A stretch of 64,000 nucleotides of DNA from Rhizobium croatiense (GTDB lineage: Bacteria; Pseudomonadota; Alphaproteobacteria; Rhizobiales; Rhizobiaceae), in NCBI RefSeq assembly GCF_019793465.1, contig NZ_JAILYJ010000003.1, positions 1-64,000 of the forward strand. Reading direction: 5' to 3'. Under the pieces are notes generated by a model that was not told the DNA's origin, made no database searches, and saw only the letters and a program-made list of their open reading frames with translations. Both the position numbers and the translations under genes were made by a program. Below are positions 51,973 through 61,570 of this stretch, piece after piece (positions within the stretch are counted from its first letter, which is position 1; the number at the start of each line of letters is the position of its first letter).

Positions 51973-53079
51973 TTAGGCGGTCACAGTCTTTTCCTTATTG
52001 CGAGAACGGAGGCGCCAATCGTTAGTCGGTTTTTCAATGACGAGATGAAAGACAATGCCCGCGACGACCGACGTGACGAAGGTCATCACCACGGCCTGAT
52101 CGACATAGCGGATTAACCCGTGGAAGGCGAGCTTTGGGTAGATCCGAGAAAGAACCTGATAGATGAAGATGATGTGAACGAGGTAGATCGAATATGAGGC
52201 GTCCCCGAGGAAGACGATAAGCCGAGAAAGCGGCCTTTCACGATTGACCGGAAGCCTTATGAATGCGGACAGCAACACGGCGGCGGGAGCGCCCCAGTAG
52301 ATGCATCTAAGATCCTCAGGCAATACTCCCGACTCGCAAAGATATGATGCAGCGAAAACGACAATGATGCAGGGCAGGACGACGAAAAGCGGAACAGTTG
52401 GAAGACGGCCGGAGCGGTGTAGATAAGCGATTAAGCAACCATAAAGGAATTCGGCAACGATCGGATTTCGGAAGAATATGCCCTGCGCCGTATCGCTCCC
52501 AGCAATCGTCGCGATTGTCCACACGGCAGCAATTATACCGATAAGGACGGGCAGATATCGCGCCCTCCCTATCGCAAGCGCAAGTGCAAACGCAAGATAA
52601 AAGTACATCTCATAGGAGAGCGTCCAGCCGATCCCAAGGATCGGCTGGACCAAGCCGTTGGCGTTCAAACTCGGAAACAGAAGCGCTGAAGTGGCGATGC
52701 GCCACAGCGAAAAATCATCGGAGGCTGTTCCCGACCATGCTGCGGTGAGGACCAGAAGAAACGCAGTTGATATGAGATAAGGGGGATAAATACGCTCGAC
52801 GCGTCGTAACAAGAAGTCGCTAGCCGGTTTTCGGCCTTCGGCATATGGCGTCGAAACGTGCACCATGATGAAGCCGCTTATTACAAAAAAGATATCGACG
52901 CCGAAGCCTAAGCCATCGCGAAACCAAGGCGCGGACAACCAAGACTGCGGCACATCCTGCAAATACCCGGGTACGTGTACCGTGTAGGCTCGGATCGAAT
53001 GCGCGAAAACAACAATGATTGCCGCAACTGCGCGAAGGATCTGAATGGAGTCCAACTTGGAATTGGCATTGTGCTGCAT
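51973..53079 (-). CDS. acyltransferase-3 family (ExoZ/OafA-like) membrane protein
   Basis: A 368-residue membrane acyltransferase. The N-terminus has LDSIQILRAVAAIIVVFAHSIRAY, with the catalytic His in FAHS, then GFGVDIFFVISGFIMVHV and FLLRRVERIYPPY. It ends in a basic tail (WRLRSRNKEK). It is closer to ExoZ-type proteins, which acetylate exopolysaccharide. It converges with acyltransferase 1 and is divergent from the tRNA-Thr region. A+T-richer than the surroundings. Confidence 0.92.
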   Translation of the reverse strand: MQHNANSKLDSIQILRAVAAIIVVFAHSIRAYTVHVPGYLQDVPQSWLSAPWFRDGLGFGVDIFFVISGFIMVHVSTPYAEGRKPASDFLLRRVERIYPPYLISTAFLLVLTAAWSGTASDDFSLWRIATSALLFPSLNANGLVQPILGIGWTLSYEMYFYLAFALALAIGRARYLPVLIGIIAAVWTIATIAGSDTAQGIFFRNPIVAEFLYGCLIAYLHRSGRLPTVPLFVVLPCIIVVFAASYLCESGVLPEDLRCIYWGAPAAVLLSAFIRLPVNRERPLSRLIVFLGDASYSIYLVHIIFIYQVLSRIYPKLAFHGLIRYVDQAVVMTFVTSVVAGIVFHLVIEKPTNDWRLRSRNKEKTVTA

Positions 53080-53561
53080 CGAGCAACCCTTCTTTCAATT
53101 CCTCCCGCCTATCATATAGAAAAGTTATTGAACAGCATCATCAATGCATCGAATTTTGGCGTAGATATCATATCAGGTCAAAGTGATGATGCTGCTCAGA
53201 CGCATCCAAAATACCATTCAAAGGGCGATGTGGGTGCGAGCCAGCGCGAGAATGCTGCCACAGCTTTGGTGGAATTTCGGGACCCCAAACGTGGCTAGCA
53301 GGTAGACAGCGACATGCTACCATCACTACAGCGCCTAATGAAAGGCACGAACAGTCAGATGCCCAGAAATACGGCCAGCTACCGAATTGGCTAGCTTTCC
53401 GCTTCCGGCCCGGGCACCATCCCTCGCGCGCTGGCGCTTCAGAACGTTCCCGGAACACGCTGCACGGGTTTTCCGCAATTTGTGTTCTGGCTGCGTTTTC
53501 GTCCGTGCGGTGCTACCGGGACACAGGCATTTTACGATTTGATTGATGTCCGAAAGAAAAC
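53080..53561. other. gap between acyltransferase 2 and tRNA-Thr
   Basis: 482 bases. The first part is A+T-rich and must include the promoter of acyltransferase 2. Frames at 53168-53458 and 53335-53751 lack ribosome binding sites and known motifs, and the second runs through the tRNA gene. I see no other structure. Confidence 0.45.
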
Positions 53562-53636
53562 TGGTGCTGCCGAGTGGGATTGAACCACCGACCTCACCCT
53601 TACCAAGGGTGTGCTCTACCACTGAGCTACGGCAGC
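53562..53636 (-). tRNA. tRNA-Thr(GGT), CCA encoded
   Basis: A complete cloverleaf on the minus strand. The acceptor pairs GCTGCCG with CGGCAGC, the anticodon loop is TTGGTAA with anticodon GGT, the T loop is TTCAATC, and CCA is encoded at 53562-53564. The gene is 75 bases. Confidence 0.97.
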
Positions 53637-53791
53637 AGGACCAGGACCCGTGCGAGCCGGGCGGCTCAATCGCGGGAACGGGGCGGCTATTGCCACAGCT
53701 TGACGACAAGCGCAAGCCGCAAATTCCAACTTCGCGTGGATTGCGATGCAAGGGCCTTTTGGATCGGCGCGAATTCGGCTAATCCTGTCAC

Positions 53792-53986
53792 ATGAACGAC
53801 AAGACCGAAACCGGCCAGCAGAGCCGCAAAGAGGCAATCGAGGCACAGGCGAAACTGCGCCGCGAGCGTGCCGCCGAAAAACTCAGGGAAAATCTCAGCC
53901 GACGCAAACAGCAGGTGCGCGCCCGCCGTTCCGGCCAGGCCGACGAAACAAATGGGCTGCCCGCCGCAAAAATGGACGAATCGTAA
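53792..53986 (+). CDS. 64-residue basic/helical protein, unknown
   Basis: A short gene 107 bases upstream of murA. It encodes 64 residues, highly charged and helical (EAIEAQAKLRRERAAEKLRENLSRRKQQVRARR), without a signal peptide or membrane helix. The ATG at 53792 has no strong ribosome binding site. I regard it as real because of its coding-like composition and position; I recall small genes here in other rhizobia, not verified. Confidence 0.55.
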   Translation: MNDKTETGQQSRKEAIEAQAKLRRERAAEKLRENLSRRKQQVRARRSGQADETNGLPAAKMDES

Positions 53987-54093
53987 TGTTCCGTCCGGCA
54001 CGAATTGAAGCTCCGCAAGAAATCCCCTAAACACCCCACTCCTTCTTTCAAGTCAGAACTTTCAGGAAAGGCGGGCGCGGCCCGTAGGCGCAC

Positions 54094-55386
54094 ATGGATC
54101 GTATCAGAATCGTCGGCGGTAATGAGCTGAATGGCATCATTCCGATTTCCGGCGCCAAGAATGCCGCACTACCGCTGATGATCGCCTCGCTGCTGACCAG
54201 CGATACGCTGACGCTGGAAAACGTGCCGCATCTGGCCGACGTTGAGCTCTTGATGCGCATCCTCGGCAATCACGGCGTCGACGTCGCCGTCAACGGCCGC
54301 CGCGAGCGCCAGGAGGATTCCTACGCCCGCACGATCCATTTCACCTGCCGCACCATCGTCGATACCACCGCTTCCTATGAGCTGGTCTCGAAGATGCGCG
54401 CCTCCTTCTGGGTGATCGGACCGCTGCTGGCGCGCGAGGGTCATTGCCGCGTGTCACTGCCGGGCGGCTGCGCCATCGGCACGCGCCCGGTCGATCTCTT
54501 CATCGAAGGCCTGACGGCGCTCGGCGCGACCATGGAGATCGATGCCGGTTACATCAACGCCAAGGCCCCGGATGGCGGCCTGATCGGCGCGCGCTACACG
54601 TTCCCGAAGGTCTCGGTCGGCGCCACCCATGTGATGATGATGGCGGCGACGCTTGCCCGCGGCACGACAGTTATCGGCAATGCCGCCCGCGAACCTGAAG
54701 TCGTCGATCTCGCCAACTGCCTGAACGCAATGGGTGCCAAGATCTCCGGCGCCGGCACTGCGACCATCACCATCGAAGGCGTCACCTCGCTATCCGGCGC
54801 CCGCCACCGCGTCCTGCCGGATCGCATCGAAACCGGCACCTATGCCATGGCCGTCGCCATGGCCGGCGGCGACGTCGTGCTCGAAAATACCGATGTGTCG
54901 CTGCTCGAAACCGCGCTGGAAACGCTGCGCCGCGCCGGCGCCGACATCTCCGCGACCAACAACGGCATGCGCATCAAGCGCAATGGCGCCGGCATCAAGC
55001 CGGTCGATATCGTCACCGATCCCTTCCCGGGTTTCCCTACCGACCTGCAGGCGCAGTTCATGGCGCTGATGACCCGCTCCTCCGGCATCTCGCACGTCAC
55101 CGAGACCATCTTCGAAAACCGCTTCATGCACGTGCAGGAGCTTGCCCGGCTCGGCGCCAGGATCACGCTCTCCGGCCAGACTGCGAAGATCGAGGGTGTC
55201 CAGCGCCTGCGCGGCGCGCCCGTTATGGCGACCGATCTGCGCGCTTCCGTTTCGCTCGTCATCGCCGGCCTTGCCGCCGAGGGCGAAACCACGGTCTCCC
55301 GCGTCTATCATCTCGACCGCGGTTTCGAGCGGCTCGAGGAGAAGCTCACCCGCTGCGGCGCCGTCGTCGAGCGCATCAGCGAGTAA
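54094..55386 (+). CDS. murA: UDP-N-acetylglucosamine 1-carboxyvinyltransferase
   Basis: MurA catalyses the first committed step of peptidoglycan synthesis. The 430-residue protein starts [27 protein letters not shown], including the substrate-binding Lys-Asn pair, and has [15 protein letters not shown], in which the Cys at position 115-like loop is the enzyme nucleophile and fosfomycin target. It ends with the usual [11 protein letters not shown]. Length is standard. It is followed by DUF2948 after 95 bases. Confidence 0.97.
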   Translation: MDRIRIVGGNELNGIIPISGAKNAALPLMIASLLTSDTLTLENVPHLADVELLMRILGNHGVDVAVNGRRERQEDSYARTIHFTCRTIVDTTASYELVSKMRASFWVIGPLLAREGHCRVSLPGGCAIGTRPVDLFIEGLTALGATMEIDAGYINAKAPDGGLIGARYTFPKVSVGATHVMMMAATLARGTTVIGNAAREPEVVDLANCLNAMGAKISGAGTATITIEGVTSLSGARHRVLPDRIETGTYAMAVAMAGGDVVLENTDVSLLETALETLRRAGADISATNNGMRIKRNGAGIKPVDIVTDPFPGFPTDLQAQFMALMTRSSGISHVTETIFENRFMHVQELARLGARITLSGQTAKIEGVQRLRGAPVMATDLRASVSLVIAGLAAEGETTVSRVYHLDRGFERLEEKLTRCGAVVERISE

Positions 55387-55481
55387 GCCTCGTTCATCCC
55401 GGTTGCGTAATCCGTTGCAGCATCCTATTTCCCTTGTCTGACGCATCGCCATTCCGGCGGTGCCTGCTGGGATAAGACTGG

Positions 55482-55913
55482 ATGACCGATCTGAAGCTTG
55501 TTGCGCTCGATGATGAGGATCTTGCCATCATCTCCGCGCATATGCAGGACAGCGTCTTCAAGGTCGGTGACATCGACTGGTCGCCGCGCGAAGCGCAATT
55601 CGCCCTTGCCGCCAATCGTTTCGTCTGGGAAGGTGCCGGGCGCAAGCGCAGGGGTTTCGAGCGCCGCCGGGCCGCTTTGGTCTTCAAGCGGGTGCTTGCC
55701 GTGCGTTCACTCGGCATCGACCGTGGCGAGCGGGACGAGGTGCTGTCGCTCCTGGCGCTGCGCTTCGAGAAGAAGGGCGAGGGGCCGGATGGCACGGTCG
55801 AGCTGGCGCTGTCGGGCAAGGCTTCGATTGCGCTCGATGTCGAATGCATCGAGGCGCAGCTCGCCGATATCGGCGGCGCCTGGGAGGCGGCTTCCAAGCC
55901 GCGCCATCCCTGA
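55482..55913 (+). CDS. DUF2948 family protein
   Basis: A 143-residue protein of DUF2948, a family of alphaproteobacteria. It begins MTDLKLVALDDEDLAIISAHMQDSVFKVGD and has VWEGAGRKRRGFERRRAALVFKRVLAV and IALDVECIEAQLADIG. Function unknown; a recurrent position next to hisD is recalled for Rhizobiales. The gap to hisD is 49 bases, so it probably shares its transcript. Confidence 0.9.
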   Translation: MTDLKLVALDDEDLAIISAHMQDSVFKVGDIDWSPREAQFALAANRFVWEGAGRKRRGFERRRAALVFKRVLAVRSLGIDRGERDEVLSLLALRFEKKGEGPDGTVELALSGKASIALDVECIEAQLADIGGAWEAASKPRHP

Positions 55914-55962
55914 CGCCCGACGTTTGAATGTTGCGGTTTCGAGTTGAGAAGGAATAGCGGCC

Positions 55963-57261
55963 TTGGCAATCTGGCTGGATCAGGCATCGGAAGGTTTCGA
56001 GCAGCATTTCGCCGCTTTCCTGACGACGAAGCGCGAAGTCTCCGAGGATGTGAACGCCGTTGCGCGCGCCATTATCGATGACGTCAGAGCCCGCGGCGAT
56101 GTGGCGCTTGCCGAATATTCGCTGAAATTCGACGGCATCGATTTCGCCACCGTGCCGATGCGCGTCACGCCTGAAGAGATCGACGCCGCCGTCGAGGCGG
56201 TGCCGTCGGAAGTGCTGGGCGCGCTGAAGCTCGCGGCGCTGCGCATCGAATCCCATCATCGCCGGCAGCTGCCGAAGGACGATATGTACGAGGACGATCT
56301 CGGCGTCCGTCTCGGCTCGCGCTGGACGGCGATCGAGGCGGTCGGGCTCTACGTTCCGGGCGGCACTGCGAGTTATCCGAGTTCGGTGCTGATGAACGCC
56401 GTGCCGGCCAAGGTCGCCGGCGTCGACCGCATCGTCATTGCCGTTCCTGCCACCGGCGGCGCCGTCAATCCGGCGGTGCTCGCCGCCGCCAGGCTTGCCG
56501 GCGTGACCGAGATCTACCGCGTCGGCGGCGCCCAGGCGATCGCCGCTCTCGCCTATGGCACCGAGACGATCGCCCCGGTCGCCAAGATCACCGGGCCCGG
56601 CAACGCCTATGTCGCCGCCGCCAAGCGCCACGTCTTCGGCACCGTCGGCATCGATATGATCGCCGGTCCTTCCGAGGTGCTCGTCATTGCCGACAAGGAC
56701 AACAATCCCGATTGGATCGCAGCCGATCTTTTGGCGCAGGCAGAGCACGATGCCAGCGCCCAGGCGATCCTGATCACCGATGATGTCGAATTCGGCAAGG
56801 CGGTGGAGCAGGCGGTCGAACGCCAGCTGACGACGCTGAACCGTGCGGAGACGGCGGCGGCCAGCTGGCGCGATTTCGGCGCCGTCATCCTCGTTGCCGA
56901 TCTGAAACAGGCCATTCCGCTCGCAAACCGCATCGCCGCCGAGCATCTGGAGCTTGCCGTCGCCGATCCGGACCGGCTGCTCGACGGCATCCGCAATGCC
57001 GGTGCGATATTCATCGGCGCCCATACGCCTGAAGTGATCGGCGATTATGTCGGCGGTTCGAACCATGTGCTGCCGACGGCGCGTTCGGCGCGCTTCTCCT
57101 CCGGTCTTTCGGTGCTCGATTTCGTCAAGCGCACCTCGATCCTGCGCCTTGGGCCGGGTGAGCTGCGCACCCTCGGCCCGGCGGCGATCGCGCTGGCGGT
57201 CTCCGAAGGTCTCGACGCCCATGCGCGATCGGTTGCGATCCGCCTCAACCTCGAAAGGTGA
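55963..57261 (+). CDS. hisD: histidinol dehydrogenase
   Basis: HisD oxidises histidinol to histidine in two NAD-dependent steps. The 432-residue protein shows [59 protein letters not shown], and the zinc-site region [17 protein letters not shown] plus NHVLPT. The frame opens at a TTG at 55963, with GAGAAGGAA eight bases upstream, and there is no ATG that would keep the N-terminus, so a TTG start is likely. UPF0262 starts 4 bases after its stop. Confidence 0.95.
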   Translation: MAIWLDQASEGFEQHFAAFLTTKREVSEDVNAVARAIIDDVRARGDVALAEYSLKFDGIDFATVPMRVTPEEIDAAVEAVPSEVLGALKLAALRIESHHRRQLPKDDMYEDDLGVRLGSRWTAIEAVGLYVPGGTASYPSSVLMNAVPAKVAGVDRIVIAVPATGGAVNPAVLAAARLAGVTEIYRVGGAQAIAALAYGTETIAPVAKITGPGNAYVAAAKRHVFGTVGIDMIAGPSEVLVIADKDNNPDWIAADLLAQAEHDASAQAILITDDVEFGKAVEQAVERQLTTLNRAETAAASWRDFGAVILVADLKQAIPLANRIAAEHLELAVADPDRLLDGIRNAGAIFIGAHTPEVIGDYVGGSNHVLPTARSARFSSGLSVLDFVKRTSILRLGPGELRTLGPAAIALAVSEGLDAHARSVAIRLNLER

Positions 57262-57265
57262 GGGC

Positions 57266-57739
57266 ATGGCGGCGGGCGATTTCCGGCTTTGCGACGTCGT
57301 CCTTGACGATACGATCGGCCGTTCGACGCCCGATGTCGAGCATGAGCGCGCTGTCGCCATCTTCGATCTGATCGAGGAGAATAGTTTTGCGCCGATCGGC
57401 CATGCCGGCGGGCCTTACCGGCTGAACATCTCGCTGGTCGATTCGAAGCTGGTCTTCGCCATCACCACGGAAGACGGCGGCAATGTCGCCACTCATATCC
57501 TGTCGCTCACGCCCTTCCGGCGGATCGTCAAGGATTACTTCATGATCTGCGAGGGCTATTACGAAGCGATCCGTTCGGCCACACCAAGCCGCATCGAGGC
57601 GATCGATATGGGCCGGCGCGGTATCCACAACGAGGGGTCGCAGACGCTGAAGGACAGGCTGACCGGCAAGATCGAGATCGATTTCGATACCGCCCGGCGG
57701 CTGTTCACGCTGGTCTGCGTGCTCTACTGGCGCGGATGA
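57266..57739 (+). CDS. UPF0262 family protein
   Basis: A 157-residue protein of UPF0262, found in Rhizobiales downstream of hisD. It has [36 protein letters not shown] and [31 protein letters not shown]. Function unknown. The start lies 4 bases after the hisD stop, and its TGA overlaps the next ATG (ATGA), so the three genes are translationally coupled. Confidence 0.92.
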   Translation: MAAGDFRLCDVVLDDTIGRSTPDVEHERAVAIFDLIEENSFAPIGHAGGPYRLNISLVDSKLVFAITTEDGGNVATHILSLTPFRRIVKDYFMICEGYYEAIRSATPSRIEAIDMGRRGIHNEGSQTLKDRLTGKIEIDFDTARRLFTLVCVLYWRG

Positions 57740-58221
57740 CGGCAATGGAGCTGGCCGCCGACGTCGAGGAGGGAAAGAGGCCGGGCGCCATCCTCTTCAT
57801 GTGCGGGCTGAACGCCATCCGCTCGCCGATGGCGGAAATCATCGCCCGTAGCATTCTGCCGTCCAATACCTATATAAGGTCGGCCGGCGTTCGCGCCGGC
57901 GAGCGCGATCCCTTCGTCGACGTCGTGCTCGAGGAGATCGGGCTTTCCCTCGGGCGCCGCCAGCCACAAACGCTGGAAGAGCTCGAGGACGATTATTTCG
58001 ATCTGATCATCACGCTGTCGCCGCTGGCCCATCACGCCGCGCTGGAGCTGACGCGCTCGAATGCAATCGACGTCGTCTACTGGCCGACCATGGATCCGAC
58101 GGTTGTCAGCGGAACGCGCGAGCAGATTCTCGAGAGCTATCGCGAGGTCCGCAATCACCTGGCCGGTCTCATCGAAAGCCGGCTGCTGAAACGAAAAGGC
58201 ATTGCCGCGCAATCGGCGTGA
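57736..58221 (+). CDS. low-molecular-weight protein-tyrosine-phosphatase-like protein
   Basis: A 161-residue protein of the LMW phosphatase/arsenate reductase fold. The P-loop is [15 protein letters not shown], giving the CX5R(S/T) motif, and the acid loop is [11 protein letters not shown] with the DP pair. It is preceded by about 20 extra N-terminal residues compared with minimal LMW-PTPs. The start overlaps the UPF0262 stop by ATGA. Its target could be a phosphotyrosine in polysaccharide kinases or a small-molecule phosphate; nothing in the window decides. Confidence 0.9.
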   Translation: MTAMELAADVEEGKRPGAILFMCGLNAIRSPMAEIIARSILPSNTYIRSAGVRAGERDPFVDVVLEEIGLSLGRRQPQTLEELEDDYFDLIITLSPLAHHAALELTRSNAIDVVYWPTMDPTVVSGTREQILESYREVRNHLAGLIESRLLKRKGIAAQSA

Positions 58222-58343
58222 AAACAAATGACGGAAAGCCCGATCAACAAGGTTCACAAACCCGCCTTGATTGTGTAGTTTCCGCCCAAATTTCAAGGCG
58301 CGCGCTGCGCTGCCTCTTCAACCCACAGGAAGAAAACCACTAT

Positions 58344-58562
58344 ATGCCGAAAGAAGAAGTCCTCGAATTCCCGGGAATCGTCACCGAACTTCTGCCGAAT
58401 GCGACGTTTCGCGTGAAGCTTGAAAACGAACACGAGATCATCGCCCATACCGCCGGTCGCATGCGCAAGAACCGCATCCGCGTTCTCGCCGGCGACAAGG
58501 TGCTTGTGGAAATGACGCCCTACGATCTGACCAAGGGCCGCATCACCTACCGTTTCAAGTAA
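58344..58562 (+). CDS. infA: translation initiation factor IF-1
   Basis: A 72-residue S1/OB-fold protein: [53 protein letters not shown] and the terminal GRITYRFK identify IF-1, which occupies the ribosomal A site during initiation. AGGAAG lies 10 bases upstream. A short CTTGC/GCAAG hairpin with TTTT (58564-58586) follows the stop. It stands between the phosphatase and maf. Confidence 0.98.
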   Translation: MPKEEVLEFPGIVTELLPNATFRVKLENEHEIIAHTAGRMRKNRIRVLAGDKVLVEMTPYDLTKGRITYRFK

Positions 58563-58616
58563 ACTTGCCCAAGGTTCTGCAAGGGTTTTCTCCCGTCTGC
58601 CGATGGTCGAGGTTCC

Positions 58617-59237
58617 ATGGCGCTGAAATATAAGCTCATTCTCGCCTCGGGCTCGCCCCGTCGCGTCGACCTGCTCAACCAGGCAGGCATCGAGCCTTCG
58701 CGCCTGATGCCGATGGATATCGACGAGACGCCGAAGAAGTCGGAGCACCCGCGGTCGCTCGCCCGCAGGCTTTCGGCCGAGAAGGCGGAAGCTGCCCTTG
58801 CCGCCATCAAGGGCGATATCACCTGGAAGGGCAGCTATATCCTCTCCGCCGATACGGTGGTCGCCGTCGGTCGACGCATTCTCGGCAAGGCCGAGTTCGC
58901 CGACGAGGCGCTGAGTTCGCTGCATCTTTTGTCGGGACGCAACCATCTCGTCTATACCGGGGTTTGCCTGGTGACGCCGGATCGCAAGATCCGCCAGAAG
59001 ATCGTCGAGACCAAAGTCCGCTTCAAGCGCCTCTCCGGTTTCGAAATCGAAAACTACCTGGCGTCGGGCCAGTGGCGCGGCAAGGCGGGCGCCTACGGCA
59101 TCCAGGGCCTCGCCGGCACCTTCGTGCAGAAGATGGTGGGCTCCTACACCAATGTCGTCGGCCTGCCGCTTTATGAAACCATTGTGCTTCTGACCGGCGA
59201 AGGCTTCGATGTGCATAGCCGGTGGCCAGAGGCCTGA
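58617..59237 (+). CDS. maf: Maf-family nucleoside triphosphate pyrophosphatase
   Basis: A 206-residue Maf protein: [19 protein letters not shown] at the start, [18 protein letters not shown] and [24 protein letters not shown]. Maf enzymes hydrolyse dTTP, UTP or modified nucleotides. The next gene, yacG, starts 33 bases after its stop, and this pair with infA is a familiar alphaproteobacterial arrangement. Confidence 0.95.
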   Translation: MALKYKLILASGSPRRVDLLNQAGIEPSRLMPMDIDETPKKSEHPRSLARRLSAEKAEAALAAIKGDITWKGSYILSADTVVAVGRRILGKAEFADEALSSLHLLSGRNHLVYTGVCLVTPDRKIRQKIVETKVRFKRLSGFEIENYLASGQWRGKAGAYGIQGLAGTFVQKMVGSYTNVVGLPLYETIVLLTGEGFDVHSRWPEA

Positions 59238-59269
59238 GCCCGCGGCCGACGCCATAGGACGAACCGATC

Positions 59270-59482
59270 ATGCCCGAAGACAGGAAAGCCGCCGCCAAGG
59301 TCGCACCGCTGCGCAAGACGCGCCCTTGCCCCGAATGCGGCAAACCGTCGAATCGCGAACATTATCCCTTCTGCTCCAACCGCTGCCGCGAGGTCGATCT
59401 CTCCCGCTGGCTGACCGGCTCCTATGCCATTCCGGTGGCCGATGACGAGACCAAGGCCGATTATCCCGACGAGGAAAACTAG
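59270..59482 (+). CDS. yacG: DNA gyrase inhibitor YacG
   Basis: A 70-residue zinc protein. The Cys4 site is CPECGK and CSNRCREVDLSRWL, the YacG signature; in other bacteria it binds GyrB and blocks DNA binding. It has an extended N-terminus (about 20 residues) and an acidic C-terminal tail (DDETKADYPDEEN). It is the last gene of the housekeeping run before tRNA-Phe. Confidence 0.96.
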   Translation: MPEDRKAAAKVAPLRKTRPCPECGKPSNREHYPFCSNRCREVDLSRWLTGSYAIPVADDETKADYPDEEN

Positions 59483-59562
59483 CGAAATCCATCGGCGAAG
59501 CTATTATTTTTCCTCATGAATCGGCAAATCTGGCGAGACCGTCAAAAAAGAGTCATTTGACG

Positions 59563-59590
59563 CTTGCCATGAGCGAACAAGATGCTATAA
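59563..59590 (+). promoter_or_regulatory. probable sigma-70 promoter of tRNA-Phe
   Basis: CTTGCC at 59563-59568 and CTATAA at 59585-59590 are separated by 16 bases. They approximate the rhizobial consensus CTTGAC-N17-CTATAT. A G+C-rich discriminator (CCCCGCTCG) follows, usual for stable RNA promoters. TTGACG just upstream (59557-59562) is an alternative -35, but its spacing is too long. Confidence 0.55.
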
Positions 59591-59660
59591 CCCCGCTCGC
59601 TTCCGGGGCGAACCAAGGCCCCGCGGTTCTTTTCGTGAAGAGCTCTTGAGAAGCAGGTTA

Positions 59661-59736
59661 GCCCAGGTAGCTCAGTTGGTAGAGCAGCGGATTGAAAATC
59701 CGCGTGTCACTGGTTCGATTCCGGTCCTGGGCACCA
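59661..59736 (+). tRNA. tRNA-Phe(GAA), CCA encoded
   Basis: A complete 76-base cloverleaf. The acceptor pairs GCCCAGG with CCTGGGC, the anticodon loop is TTGAAAA (anticodon GAA), the T loop is TTCGATT, and CCA is encoded at 59734-59736. A gene-poor region follows, and tRNA 3' ends are frequent integration sites, but I found no second copy of the 3' end in the window. Confidence 0.97.
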
Positions 59737-60027
59737 CTCAATCCCCAAGCAGCATCAAGCAATCAGACGGCCATCGACCGAGATAAGTCGACCAATTTCA
59801 AGTTGCGTATGTTGCGGCGGAATTCCCTGCATTTCCAACGGTTGCCAGGTGGCATGGAATGCCCCGTTTCGGGGCGGAGAAAGTCGCTGATAAGCTCCGC
59901 CCGGGTCCAATCATCATTCTGGTCGACAAAGTCGGCGCAGCCAAACATATGATTTGAGGCTTCCTGCGCCGACCAACAAAACGGCGGCACTGTCAGTGCC
60001 GCCGCACGGATTCGATTTGTCTGGCGA
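59737..60027. other. gap after tRNA-Phe
   Basis: About 290 bases. A minus-strand frame (59763-59990, 75 codons) contains HMFGCADFVDQNDDWTRAELISDFL, which looks coding-like, but it has no ribosome binding site and no recognised family. A remnant of a larger gene is possible; I do not call it as a gene. Confidence 0.4.
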
Positions 60028-60243
60028 TTATCGCACTATGCTGTCGGATTTCTCTTGGGCTGTAGCACCGTTATCGCTTCCGGCGTTGGTGCCGTCGCTG
60101 AGCCCTCGTTTCTCCTGGCCATAGCCATTATTGCCCTTGGCAGTCTCGTCTGGTGGCCAATAATCACCCGCATAAGCGGCGCCTCCAACGGCAAGTGCCA
60201 TCGCGATGCTGAGAGCGAGAGCTAGTTTGCTAGATGTCACCAC
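60028..60243 (-). CDS. small secreted protein, unknown
   Basis: A 71-residue exported protein. The signal is LALALSIAMALAVGGAAYA, and the mature part is short, glycine- and asparagine-rich (KGNNGYGQEKRGLSDGTNAG, then SDNGATAQEKSDS). The start is GTG at 60243 or 60240; GGGAG lies 4-7 bases upstream, which supports the second GTG best. No domain is recognisable. Confidence 0.6.
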   Translation of the reverse strand: MVTSSKLALALSIAMALAVGGAAYAGDYWPPDETAKGNNGYGQEKRGLSDGTNAGSDNGATAQEKSDSIVR

Positions 60244-60771
60244 GTTTCTCCCTGGTAAAGTTGCAACATCGACCAAGAACGCTCCGCATGACCGAGGTGT
60301 CATTTTGCCTCTTGTGATTGTTCACTCGCCTGAAAGGCGTAAAGCCGTGGCAGTCGGCGCGGATTCTACCCGGATGCCGATGGTGCACGGTTTAGTTGAG
60401 TGCTGCCACGAAGTCCTCCGGTTCGCCGCATAGTTCTCCTCCAGCCACCGCCGATATCGATCGAGAGCAGGCCCTTGTCCGCTCCTGTCGGGAGAAAGAA
60501 GTCCGTCCGACGAAAATGCAAGTTGCTGCCTCCAATTCACTTGATGACCTGCTGGCCGAGATCATTGTTATACTGAGCTCATAGATCACTATTATCGCCG
60601 CCTTCGGCGGTCGTCCCGTAAGGCGCGTACCCCGCCCGGGTTGACGCCGGCCGGGTAGGGCATCGAATGGAACCAACACCGGTCATTGCCGTTGTAAGCC
60701 AGGGAGTCCCACCATGAGCAACGCCCGTCAGGCGCGAACGAGATGGTGATGGTGCTCCGAGGAGAACGCAC
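60244..60771. other. 528-base gap, no supported gene
   Basis: Overlapping short frames exist on both strands (60322-60540 minus; 60396-60584 plus; 60579-60797 minus). None has a convincing ribosome binding site or a known motif. The plus frame ends in a tidy coding-like tail (NSLDDLLAEIIVILSS), so a decayed or very small gene remains possible. No repeat seen. Confidence 0.4.
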
Positions 60772-60858
60772 ATGGATCTCACAACCCTTCTCATCATCGT
60801 TGTGATACTTCTTTTGCTAGGCGGTGGCGGCTGGTACGGCCGAGGACGCTGGTATTAA
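60772..60858 (+). CDS. 28-residue hydrophobic peptide with Gly-Trp-Tyr tail
   Basis: A tiny gene with a strong GAGGAG ribosome binding site seven bases before the ATG. It encodes 28 residues: one membrane helix (LLIIVVILLLLGGGG) followed by WYGRGRWY. The pattern resembles small DUF3309-type or related hydrophobic peptides of Alphaproteobacteria, which have a Leu-rich helix and an aromatic tail. Function unknown. I consider it real because of the ribosome binding site and amino-acid bias. Confidence 0.6.
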   Translation: MDLTTLLIIVVILLLLGGGGWYGRGRWY

Positions 60859-61278
60859 ACGACGGTCTACGTGGCAGGCATCACTGGGTTGACGATCGCT
60901 CCGCTGGGACGGCCCGTCGTCACAGTCAATCTTTGCGCTCCATCAATTCCATTAGCAGTCCAAGCAGGTAGGTTTGCTTCGGCCCGCCGACGATTTATGC
61001 TTTCGTTGCAAACTCCCAGCATTTGAGAGCGCCAGCCTGCGTGATGATCTTGCGGGGATTGCTGGATGTCTTCCCGCTGCTCCTATCAGGTTGCTCTCAG
61101 GGACGAATGACGCCATCATAGCCCGTCAGGCGCTCAAGCCATGCGCCGCTCGATCGAACTGCTCGGCACCGCGGTCGCGCCGTCGGTACGGCGCGCCTCG
61201 GAATAAGCGGCCGGAGCAACGGAACAATCACGACCCGGTCTGGTTTAAGCTAGGTCCGTATGCCAGGCGGAGGCGACG
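60859..61278. other. 420-base gap, no supported gene
   Basis: One plus-strand frame (60974-61294) is open but Arg/Cys-rich and without a ribosome binding site, which is typical of a chance frame in G+C-rich DNA. I see no other structure. Confidence 0.4.
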
Positions 61279-61503
61279 ATGTGGGCAGTTCTGATCGGTG
61301 CCGCTCTCATAATCGGCGGCCTTCTTTTTCTCTTACGACCGACGCTCCGTCGAAAACCGAGTGATCCTCACCTGACGCCGCAAGGCGGCGCGACGTTGGA
61401 ACCGCGGCGCCAAGGCCTGAGGTTCCTGGGATTATCGCGGAATTGGCCGGCGCTTGCGATTATCGCGGTCGGCGCGCTTCTTCTGGTTTTCGGGAGCTAC
61501 TAG
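61279..61503 (+). CDS. 74-residue two-helix membrane protein, unknown
   Basis: Two hydrophobic helices (VLIGAALIIGGLLFLL and WPALAIIAVGALLLVFGSY) are separated by a basic, proline-containing loop (RPTLRRKPSDPHLTP). GGAGGCG lies before the ATG. No family is recognised. With the 28-residue peptide and the secreted protein it forms a cluster of tiny envelope genes after tRNA-Phe. Confidence 0.62.
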   Translation: MWAVLIGAALIIGGLLFLLRPTLRRKPSDPHLTPQGGATLEPRRQGLRFLGLSRNWPALAIIAVGALLLVFGSY

Positions 61504-61570
61504 GTCCGCAAAGTCCTGAAACTGCCCTAGTATCTTCTCAGCGGATTGCTGACCATGGTAAACGTCGCTT

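Noticed and set aside
53543..53795. Open frames running through tRNA-Thr
   Set aside because: They translate the tRNA gene itself, which folds into a perfect cloverleaf.
59692..59952. Open frame starting inside tRNA-Phe
   Set aside because: Its beginning is tRNA sequence and its remainder lacks any known motif.
60974..61294. 106-codon frame before the two-helix membrane protein
   Set aside because: Arg/Cys-rich chance composition, no ribosome binding site and no domain; it also overlaps the well-supported start at 61279.
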